Position numbers and translations under genes: made by a program | The notes under the pieces: model-generated | The model's database searches: none | What the model was told of the DNA's origin: nothing | The model's input: the letters and a program-made list of their open reading frames with translations, nothing else | In this document: piece after piece, positions 9,401 through 14,242 of the stretch | How positions within the stretch are numbered: position 1 is the stretch's first letter | Layout: every line of letters begins with the position of its first letter | Assembly (NCBI GenBank): GCA_963642455.1 | Contig: CAVIGM010000014.1 | Span: forward strand, 1 to 30,528 | Origin: Crickella sp963642455 | GTDB lineage: Bacteria > Bacillota > Clostridia > Peptostreptococcales > Anaerovoracaceae | Direction of reading: 5' to 3' | DNA: 30,528 nucleotides

Positions 9401-9822
9401 AAGAGGTTGCCGTAACCGGCCTTCCTGAAGGTGTAAGCGTTAAGAGCTATTCGGGCAATAAGGCGATTGCTGTTGGCATATATACAGCAAGAGTTGAGTT
9501 CAAGGTTGAACCGGATGGCAATTTCTTAGAGCCTGAAGGAATGACATTTGGATGGAAAATCGAAAAGAAGCTTATTGATATCAGCGGAGTTAGCTGGACA
9601 TATCACAACAGCTTCATTTACGACGGAAGAACTAAGACCGTTGAACTTGAGAATCTTCCTGCGGAGATTTCCGTAAGCTACCTCAATAATTCTGCTGTTG
9701 AGATCGGAACTTATGTGGCTAAGGCGCTTCCTGTATATGATCAGGCAAGCTACCAGGTTCCAGAAATTCCAGATTGCAAGTGGAGGATCGTAGACGAAGT
9801 TGTGGATATTTCCAAAGAATAA
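3448..9822 (+). CDS. Giant BspA-like / Ig-like repeat protein without signal peptide
   Basis: The protein has 2,124 residues. Residues 1-205 match BspA-like DUF285 leucine-rich repeats: an SGNWGNCHWEL start, then units of the form DTSKVRSMRAMFMRCESLE. Residues 206-262 are charged and contain RGLFGRRLRR (228-237). Residues 263-337 are five identical 15-residue repeats (YGMDPATRMAQEQAA), followed by a degenerate sixth to 352. After a linker, residues 485 to about 2115 hold 21 diverged repeats of about 77 residues. Their pattern is DMSxVRW, YDG, GLPEGV, YTGN, AGEY, NY, W-x-I-xKA, as in MBG/YDG-type Ig-like repeats of bacterial surface proteins. The start is firm: AAGGAG at 3433-3438, 9 nt before the ATG, with the ligase stop just upstream. 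Proteins built like this are normally exported, but no signal peptide, LPXTG motif, terminal membrane helix or wall-binding domain is visible. The function is unknown. Confidence 0.88.
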   Translation: MKASGNWGNCHWELYNWGLLTFEGGLATSIEKAEDVPWKDYLDKIETVGFEDFVSFPPGSSLCHLFDGCAHLKQVNFEYFNTAGVVDMTSMFEGCERLTKVDLAMLDTSKVRSMRAMFMRCESLEKVNVEGLDTSNVRDMGWMFCNCENLKFFDLTSIDTSKVENMSHMFQYCSSLRDINIEEVDMRSLRDASEMFVGCDHINTVPLPEMEEKPEEDIEQAPEKEHSRGLFGRRLRRNHPEQVEQAEREEQEKVAAQRAAQTYGMDPATRMAQEQAAYGMDPATRMAQEQAAYGMDPATRMAQEQAAYGMDPATRMAQEQAAYGMDPATRMAQEQAAYGMNSASGMAANSVARPVGETVSAMIPTEVERKAKLGANLDAVQVKREGSDHTMYIGAPIFLGQIEQLPPITYGERHSFRAPQLDRSSIENGVQLYVELSPDGENNWTAIDPAMILPVKASGCYARYKAQNEAGFDVTDSVPIIIRKADYDMSEVRWKTPDNPIYDGSIKTVKLVGLPASLEAIYRGNQAVDAGEYQASASWDYDEDNYNCPPAVQDCTWRIRKGDFDATGIEWNYDESFTYDGEEHEVVLTGVPEGVNVRYTDNLALEAGKYHATAELYFDKDNYRQPEKDYSLTWEICKAEPDMSQVRWPDELSFEYDGSFHELKLENVPSYLMVRYADNQESQSGKYTAIASFEPYDRRNYKTPEPIRTQWEIKKAQIDLSNVHWNIPEQIIYDGSVKTVTLQGVPDMLSVHYIGEQEIEAGEYEAIAKFTLLDETNYEPVSDMSCFWSIQKADYELSSVAWTYVSPYTYDGESRRIELVNLPSSINAEYIDNEAINAGVYTAQANLRYDTKNYNQPSFKSCEWEIRKAYCDVSQAYWVVPTNLEYDGSEKRLYLAGLPENISVDYTGNVGSEAGEYYAEANVSVLDSQNYNVPAIKGREWQITKAKCIMDDVAWNYQDALVHDGRPKRVELLNVPSYLEVEYENNEAIDAGDYLAIARFHSKDGNHETPAPTGLEWTIIKGSYDMSSVRWNYTDTLSYNGEMQQIELEGLPEGVIATYTGNVAKDAGRYAARVKLAVTDPDNYNIPFFSGINWEITKADFDMSEVRWNYKEAFSYDGCIKIVNLEGLPEGLTAKYTGNMGTGAAEYCASASFEYDEKNYNRPDFPILWWKISKGEYNLSNVRWNYVGPFTYDGSIKSVELVGLKGDVSVRYVMNKAIDAGIYEAEAYLLVRDGDNYEQPHKMTISWEIKKARFDMSNVIWSYDEPITYNGLANTVTLYNLPEGVWAEYDNNIAVNAGKYEANAHFGVNNSNNYIVPEMMTCQWEIKKRRFDMSRVHWDARKIEAYNGKEQIVELVGLPSGLIATCTGNTATKAGVYDASAELSLADDWNYVKPSIEGLRWEIEKADYDMSAVRWSYNNPFTYDGMEHKVELIGLPEGVKAEYVGNMASQAGLYLASAKFIIDDEENYNMPTFENCSWRIRKANYDMSNARWNFEAGQFVYDGHVKTVKLEGLPNGVRASYSGNAQARAGEYVAMARFDIENPNNYNVPSVPNCCWTIEKNTYDLSEVRWSYSESFVYDGREKRVRLTGLPAGVTVTYTGNTETRAGRYVAVPTLHVDADNYELPQVDSLRWEIRKADINISGAAWDYSESFAYDGKRKTISVTGLPQGIGVSYTGNFASDAGEYLASARLLIADENNYNVPVIESCSWAIDKVHFDMSRVKWVKSGSYTYDGTPKSVVLKGLPEGLNVRYEENSAVDAGDYTARAILSFDRNNYFEPEIPDYEWSIAKAKPDMSAVSWNYINAFTYDGAEKRVELVGLPSEIKPVYEDNAKVGAGEYEASVSFVYDELNYEEPSFETCNWVIKKADLDLSQLEWNYHRAFVYTGKEYCIEFKMPEKRGLFFGRKKRDAHDYIGLPEGVDVEFADNSFVDAGEYVAKAYITPRDTDNYNTPEPLVCKWEIKKAEPDMSRVKWDCSRAFTYDGEEKEVAVTGLPEGVSVKSYSGNKAIAVGIYTARVEFKVEPDGNFLEPEGMTFGWKIEKKLIDISGVSWTYHNSFIYDGRTKTVELENLPAEISVSYLNNSAVEIGTYVAKALPVYDQASYQVPEIPDCKWRIVDEVVDISKE
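4234..4503 (+). repeat. 45-bp in-frame tandem repeat inside the giant gene
   Basis: Five 45-bp copies (4234-4458) appear identical at the nucleotide level, each encoding YGMDPATRMAQEQAA. A diverged sixth copy (YGMNSASGMAANSVA) fills 4459-4503. The perfect identity contrasts with the strongly diverged 77-residue repeats downstream and indicates recent expansion. The unit is a multiple of three, so gain or loss of copies changes length without breaking the frame. Confidence 0.95.
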
Positions 9823-9854
9823 GAGAGAATTTGTGAAAAATGTCGAAAAAACAC

Positions 9855-9883
9855 TTGACATAACACAAATAGATTAGTATAGT
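9855..9883 (+). promoter_or_regulatory. Strong sigma-70-type promoter of the met leader
   Basis: A perfect -35 TTGACA (9855-9860), a 17-bp spacer and TATAGT (9878-9883) give a near-consensus vegetative promoter. Transcription would begin near 9890, about 30 nt before the leader ORF. No intrinsic terminator separates it from the giant gene upstream. Confidence 0.85.
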
Positions 9884-9919
9884 CAGTATATCAAAGAAAG
9901 ATAGAGAAAGGAGCTACAT

Positions 9920-9994
9920 ATGTTCAGAAGAAGCATGATGGAAATGGGAATGATGGGCATGTGCAGCCACAACTTAAGTAGGTACAGGATCTAA
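9920..9994 (+). CDS. Met-rich 24-residue leader peptide upstream of metNIQ
   Basis: A short ORF has an excellent ribosome-binding site: AAAGGAG at 9907-9913, 6 nt before the ATG. It encodes 24 residues, 7 of them Met (codons 1, 6, 7, 9, 11, 12 and 14), then a Met-free tail and TAA at 9992. It lies between a near-consensus promoter and an intrinsic terminator, directly before a methionine ABC transporter. This is the layout of amino-acid leader peptides such as those of trp, his or thr operons, where ribosome stalling at codons for the scarce amino acid prevents termination. Translation is strongly suggested by the site but not proven. The peptide itself resembles no known functional protein. 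Confidence 0.72.
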   Translation: MFRRSMMEMGMMGMCSHNLSRYRI

Positions 9995-10070
9995 CCTATC
10001 TCTTTAGTCTATCGTTTCTTGGTGATATGGATTACATGAAGAGCAGGAGTTAGACCTGCTCTTCTTTTTT
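9978..10070 (+). promoter_or_regulatory. Candidate attenuator of metNIQ with competing RNA stems
   Basis: Three stems can be drawn. Stem 1:2 pairs GTAGGT (9978-9983) with ACCTAT (9994-9999). Antiterminator 2:3 pairs CTAAC (9991-9995) and CTCTTT (10000-10005) with GTTAG (10049-10053) and GAAGAG (10038-10043). The terminator 3:4 pairs 10038-10047 with 10055-10064. The leader stop codon lies inside strand 2, so a ribosome finishing the peptide would cover it and favour termination. A ribosome stalled at the Met codons (up to 9961) would leave strand 2 free. The pairings were drawn by eye; energies were not computed. Confidence 0.55.
10038..10070 (+). terminator. Intrinsic terminator between met leader and metN
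   Basis: GAAGAGCAGG (10038-10047) and CCTGCTCTTC (10055-10064) form a perfect 10-bp stem with a 7-nt loop, followed by six T (10065-10070). It lies 84 nt before metN in the same direction, so it must be read through for expression from the promoter at 9855. It may also stop transcripts coming from the giant gene. Confidence 0.9.
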
Positions 10071-10153
10071 ATGTATGGCGGCCATGCCGACGGCGGTGGT
10101 CAGAGGCTGTGGTCAGAATTTAGAAATTGTCGAAGCGAAGGGAGAAATCAAAA

Positions 10154-11179
10154 TTGGCTGAAACATTAATTAGTTTGCAGGGAGTATGCAAGAACTTCGA
10201 TACGAAGGGCGGAACAATTCAAGCTCTGAAGGATATCAACTTAGACATCGAAGATGGAGACGCATACGGAATAATCGGCCTTTCGGGAGCGGGAAAGAGC
10301 ACACTTGTAAGATGCATTAACCTTCTGGAAGTACCAAGCGAGGGCAAAGTCCTTTTCGACGGAAAGAGCCTCATGGGCCTTAAGACGAAGGAGCTTAATT
10401 TGCAAAGGCGCAAGATTGCGATGATTTTCCAGCAGTTCAATCTGCTGATGCAAAGAGACGCAATCGGAAATGTATGCTTCCCTCTCGAAATCGCGGGAGT
10501 GCCTAAGGCAGAGGCAAGGGAGAAGGCAATGGAGCTTCTTAAGCTGGTAGGCCTCGAGGAAAGGGCACATTCCTATCCATCGCAAATGTCTGGAGGACAG
10601 AAGCAAAGAGTCGGAATTGCAAGAGCTCTGGCAAGCGACCCGAAGGTTCTTCTCTGTGATGAGGCAACGAGCGCTCTCGACCCTAAGACGACAAGGTCAA
10701 TACTTGCGCTCCTCAAGAACATCAACAAGGAACTCGGAATTACACTCGTGGTAATCACTCACGAAATGGATGTAATCAAGCAGGTCTGCAACAAGGTGGC
10801 TATCATCGAGAACGGCGAGATAGTCGAGAAAGGCGAGGTTCAGCAGATTTTCACAAGGCCTAAGACACAGGCCGCAAGAAAACTTTTCTTCCCGGACGGA
10901 CAGGGCAAGGAGACAGAGCTTCGCGTATCTCATACCGACAGAGTCAGAATCGTTTTCGATGGAACGAAGACCTACGACCCGGTTGTCTCGGATATGATTA
11001 TGGAGCTCAAGGCGCCTGTAAATATACTCTATGCGGACATGGACGTCGTGGACGGAGTGCAGAGAGGGCAGATGGTTATATGCCTGTCGGATGATTCCGC
11101 AATAGCAGACAGACAGAAGGCTTACCTGACAGCGCGAGGCGTTGAATTTACGGAAGTCAGAGAGGAGGAAGAAGAGTAG
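10154..11179 (+). CDS. metN: Methionine ABC transporter ATP-binding protein MetN
   Basis: This is the ATPase of the MetNIQ importer, which brings methionine across the membrane. The N-terminal ABC domain shows Walker A GLSGAGKST, the Q-loop in MIFQQFNLL, the signature MSGGQKQRVGIARAL, Walker B VLLCDEATSALDP and the switch histidine in VVITHEMDV. The C-terminal 90 residues or so look like the NIL/ACT-type domain that binds methionine in MetN and causes trans-inhibition. I chose the TTG at 10154, because GGGAG at 10140-10144 lies 9 nt upstream. An in-frame TTG at 10127 would add nine residues but has no such site. The metI start codon follows the stop directly. The upstream leader and terminator imply transcription attenuation. 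Confidence 0.93.
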   Translation: MAETLISLQGVCKNFDTKGGTIQALKDINLDIEDGDAYGIIGLSGAGKSTLVRCINLLEVPSEGKVLFDGKSLMGLKTKELNLQRRKIAMIFQQFNLLMQRDAIGNVCFPLEIAGVPKAEAREKAMELLKLVGLEERAHSYPSQMSGGQKQRVGIARALASDPKVLLCDEATSALDPKTTRSILALLKNINKELGITLVVITHEMDVIKQVCNKVAIIENGEIVEKGEVQQIFTRPKTQAARKLFFPDGQGKETELRVSHTDRVRIVFDGTKTYDPVVSDMIMELKAPVNILYADMDVVDGVQRGQMVICLSDDSAIADRQKAYLTARGVEFTEVREEEEE

Positions 11180-11842
11180 ATGGAAACTTCAGTATTAATA
11201 GGACTGCTCTGGAAAGGGCTTTTGGAAACCTTATATATGACGCTCGTTTCGACACTCGTTGCGTATGTAATCGGACTTCCAATCGGTGTGAGCCTCGTCG
11301 TCACAGACGCGAACGGAATTAAGCCTTTTGGCATCTACAACAAGGTTATGGGCTTCATCGTAAATGTAATCCGCTCGGTGCCATTCCTGATTCTTCTGAT
11401 TGCGCTTATGCCTTACGTTCGCAAAGTCATCGGAACGGGAATCGGAACTTCGGCGACGGTCGCAGTGCTTATCGTAGCAGCAGCGCCTTTTGTGGCAAGA
11501 CTTGTAGAACAGTCACTCAAAGAGGTTGACCCCGGAGTAATCGAAGCCGCACAATCGCTTGGAGCATCGAATTTTACAATAATAACCAAGGTGCTACTCG
11601 CGGAATCAAGGCCATCTCTCATTAACGGAGCTGCGGTTGCGACAATCACAATTCTCGGCTATTCGGCAATGGCAGGTGTCTGCGCAGGAGGCGGACTCGG
11701 CGACCTGGCTATTAAATACGGAATGTATAGATACGAGACTACAATCATGTGGATTACGGTAATTCTGCTTGTTGTGTTAGTACAAGTCCTTCAGGAAATC
11801 GGACTCAAGGCGGCAGTCAAGCTGGATAACAGACTAAATTAG
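11180..11842 (+). CDS. metI: Methionine ABC transporter permease MetI
   Basis: The protein has 220 residues, the usual MetI length, and about five hydrophobic segments. It contains the BPD-transporter EAA-type loop (VIEAAQSLGASNFTIITKVLL), which contacts the ATPase. The C-terminal part with GYSAMAGVCAGGGLGDLAI is typical of MetI. The ATG directly follows the metN TAG, so translation is probably coupled; purine-rich sequence in the end of metN (GAGGAGGAAG) can serve as ribosome-binding site. It acts in the cytoplasmic membrane with MetN and lipoprotein MetQ. Confidence 0.93.
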   Translation: METSVLIGLLWKGLLETLYMTLVSTLVAYVIGLPIGVSLVVTDANGIKPFGIYNKVMGFIVNVIRSVPFLILLIALMPYVRKVIGTGIGTSATVAVLIVAAAPFVARLVEQSLKEVDPGVIEAAQSLGASNFTIITKVLLAESRPSLINGAAVATITILGYSAMAGVCAGGGLGDLAIKYGMYRYETTIMWITVILLVVLVQVLQEIGLKAAVKLDNRLN

Positions 11843-11959
11843 CTATCAATTATTTCACTTAAATATATCAAAGTAAGTTACAGCAAGTTGAAGAATTGAA
11901 GAAAGAAAGCAAATTTCACAAAACACAAGTCAAACAAAGACAAGAAAGGAAGAAAAATC

Positions 11960-12775
11960 ATGAAAAAGTTATTTAAGACAGTAGCAGTTATTACTACACT
12001 CGTCGCTGCAGTATGCTTGCTCTCAGGCTGCGGAAGCTCAGACGACAGCAAGGTTATCAAGGTAGGAGCATCCCCATCACCACATGCTGAGATTCTTGAG
12101 CAGGTAAAGGATATTCTCGCAGAGGACGGATGGACTCTTGAGATCGTTGAATTCGACGATTATGTTAAGCCTAACCAGGCAGTAACAGACGGAGACGTTG
12201 ACGCTAACTACTTCCAGCACTATCCATACCTCGAGCAGTACAATGAAGAGAATGGAACAGACATCGTAAGCGCAGGAGTTATCCACTATGAGGCTTTCGG
12301 AATTTATAAGGGCACAAAGAGCGATCTTTCACAGCTTACAAGCGGAGACAAGATTGGAGTTCCTAACGATGTAACTAACGAGGCAAGAGCTCTTAATCTC
12401 CTCGAGGCTAACGGAATCATCACACTGAAGGAAGGCGCAGGCCTCAACGCAACAGTTGCAGATATCGTAGACAATCCTTATGGAGTAGAGGTTGTTGAGC
12501 TTGAAGCAGCACTTCTTCCTAACTCGCTTCCAGATCTTGCTTTTGCAGTAATCAATGGCAATTATGCAATCGGAGCAGGACTCAAGGCTGCAGATGCTGT
12601 TGCATTTGAGACATCAGATTCAGAGGCTGCACAGAAATTCGCAAACATCGTAGCATGCGCAAAGGACAACGCGGACAGCGATAAGATTAAGGCTCTCGTA
12701 GCAGCTCTTCAGAGCGACACAGTTAAGGACTACATCGAGAAGCAGTATGGCGGCGTTGTAAAAGTTGTATTCTAA
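11960..12775 (+). CDS. metQ: Methionine-binding lipoprotein MetQ
   Basis: The protein has 271 residues. It starts with a lipoprotein signal peptide: MKKLFK, a hydrophobic stretch, then the lipobox LSGC with Cys at about residue 24. The mature part begins KVIKVGASPSPHAEILEQV, a NlpA/MetQ family signature, and includes QHYPYLEQYN and GDKIGVPNDVTNEARALNLL. It captures methionine outside the cell and delivers it to MetI. AAAGGA at 11945-11950 lies 9 nt before the ATG. The 117-nt spacer after metI is A-rich with repeated AAGAA/CAAA words and no terminator, so metQ is probably in the metNI transcript. Confidence 0.95.
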   Translation: MKKLFKTVAVITTLVAAVCLLSGCGSSDDSKVIKVGASPSPHAEILEQVKDILAEDGWTLEIVEFDDYVKPNQAVTDGDVDANYFQHYPYLEQYNEENGTDIVSAGVIHYEAFGIYKGTKSDLSQLTSGDKIGVPNDVTNEARALNLLEANGIITLKEGAGLNATVADIVDNPYGVEVVELEAALLPNSLPDLAFAVINGNYAIGAGLKAADAVAFETSDSEAAQKFANIVACAKDNADSDKIKALVAALQSDTVKDYIEKQYGGVVKVVF

Positions 12776-12861
12776 AAGAAACGCGGCAATAGCGACAAGC
12801 GCGAAGATAGCGACAGAACGACAATCGCGACATATACGATATGCGCAGCAATAACAACAGA

Positions 12862-12894
12862 GAAAACGGGGCAGGACTTGCCCCGCTTTTCTTT
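12862..12894 (+). terminator. Intrinsic terminator after metQ
   Basis: CGGGGCA (12867-12873) pairs with TGCCCCG (12879-12885) over a 5-nt loop. GAAAA before and TTTTC after can extend the stem with a bulge, and a T-rich tail follows. It closes the metNIQ operon. The spacer 12776-12861 contains loosely repeated ATAGCGACA-like words. Confidence 0.85.
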
Positions 12895-12920
12895 ATTTCG
12901 ACACATATTTATTGTATAAT
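12892..12920 (+). promoter_or_regulatory. Putative promoter for the corC-like gene and secA
   Basis: A consensus -10 TATAAT lies at 12915-12920. The best-spaced -35 is only TTTATT (12892-12897), overlapping the metQ terminator tail. The -10 is convincing, the -35 is not. Confidence 0.4.
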
Positions 12921-12967
12921 TAATATCTATATTTGCAGCTACGCAATGTTATATTAGGAGAAATTAA

Positions 12968-14239
12968 ATGACAGGATACATTATAGCCATATTGGGATTG
13001 CTGACGTGCTCGATGTTCTTCTCGGCAACGGAGACAGCCTTCACGTCGATGAACAGAATCAAGATTAAGAATCTGGCAGCAGACGACGATCCTAAGGCAG
13101 AGCTTGTTCTTAAGCTTGGAGACAAGTACGACAAGCTGATTACAACAATTCTTATCGGTAACAATATCGCAAATATCGCTTTATCAACAATAGCTACAGT
13201 AATGTGCATCAAGATCTGGGGCGGCAGCCTCGGACCTACGATCGCGACAATAGGAGCAACAATAGTCGTACTTGTTTTCGGAGAGATTTCGCCTAAGATT
13301 CTCGCGAAGGAAAGACCTGAGTCGACAGCCATGATGGTAGCACCGATTATAAATGCGCTGCTTGTTGTTTTTACACCGGTTACGGCAGCCTTCACAGGAC
13401 TTCGAGTTCTGCTTGCTAAGATTTTTGGCACAAGCGAGGACAAGAGCTACGACGAGGACGAACTTCTGACTATCGTAGACGAGGCTGAGGCACATGGCTC
13501 AATCGGCAAGGAGCAGTCGGAGCTTATCGCCAACGCAATCGAATTCAACGATGTTGAGGCGATTGACGTAATTACACCAAGAGTAGATATTATCGCCATC
13601 GAGAAAGGCACCAAGGTCAACGAGATTAGGGATATTTTCAAGGAGTCTGGACTTTCGAGACTTCCTGTATATGAGGACGACCTCGACAACATCGTCGGCG
13701 TGCTCAACCAGAAGGATTTCCATAACAACGATATCAAGAAGCCTTCGGACGTAGACGCCTTCGTTAAGCCGGTTGCCTATGTTGCAGAGACAATCAAGGC
13801 CTCCGTTCTTCTCAAGAAAATGCAGACTATGAAGACGCACATTGCGATTGTAGTAGACGAGTACGGTGGCACGACGGGCCTTGTGACACTCGAGGATATA
13901 ATCGAGGAAATCGTCGGCAAGATATATGACGAGCATGACGCTGTCGAGCTAAGGGATGTTATCTCGCTTGGCAACGACGTATACAGGGTAGCTGGCGGCG
14001 CTAACCTCGAGAAATTCTTCGAGCTTTTCGACGAGGAAATTGAGGCCGATGCTACAACGATAAATGGCTTTGTAATGATACAACTTGACAGGCTGCCTAA
14101 GCTTGGAGACCACTTCAAATACGAATCTAAGCACAAGCTCTTCGATGTGAAGGTAACCAAGACGGACGGAAGAAGGGCGTTGATGACAAGAATCAAGGTC
14201 GAGGACAAGCCGGACGAAGATAAGAAAGGGGACTTATAG
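12968..14239 (+). CDS. CNNM/CBS/CorC-type hemolysin-family membrane protein
   Basis: The protein has 423 residues with the standard three-part build. First comes an N-terminal CNNM (DUF21) membrane domain of about four hydrophobic segments, beginning GLLTCSMFFSATETAFTSMN and including ILIGNNIANIALSTIA. A tandem CBS domain pair follows (about residues 195-320; VITPRVDIIAIEKG and VDEYGGTTGLVTLEDIIEEI). Last is a C-terminal CorC_HlyC domain (DVYRVAGGANLEKFFELF to the end). Characterised relatives act in magnesium or cobalt efflux; the old name hemolysin is not informative. AGGAG at 12956-12960 is 7 nt before the ATG. The secA start follows 3 nt after the stop, so the two are likely co-transcribed. 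Confidence 0.9.
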   Translation: MTGYIIAILGLLTCSMFFSATETAFTSMNRIKIKNLAADDDPKAELVLKLGDKYDKLITTILIGNNIANIALSTIATVMCIKIWGGSLGPTIATIGATIVVLVFGEISPKILAKERPESTAMMVAPIINALLVVFTPVTAAFTGLRVLLAKIFGTSEDKSYDEDELLTIVDEAEAHGSIGKEQSELIANAIEFNDVEAIDVITPRVDIIAIEKGTKVNEIRDIFKESGLSRLPVYEDDLDNIVGVLNQKDFHNNDIKKPSDVDAFVKPVAYVAETIKASVLLKKMQTMKTHIAIVVDEYGGTTGLVTLEDIIEEIVGKIYDEHDAVELRDVISLGNDVYRVAGGANLEKFFELFDEEIEADATTINGFVMIQLDRLPKLGDHFKYESKHKLFDVKVTKTDGRRALMTRIKVEDKPDEDKKGDL

Positions 14240-14242
14240 ACA

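Noticed and set aside
10027..10053. Eight-codon ORF overlapping the terminator stem
   Set aside because: No ribosome-binding site at a usable distance, and the codons are dictated by the terminator arm.
9890..10070. S-box (SAM) riboswitch or T-box before metN
   Set aside because: I found neither the S-box core nor the T-box AGGGTGGNACCGCG sequence; the Met-rich ORF explains the layout better.
10127..10153. Earlier TTG start for metN
   Set aside because: The TTG at 10154 has a well-placed GGGAG and gives the usual MetN N-terminus; the earlier one has no site.
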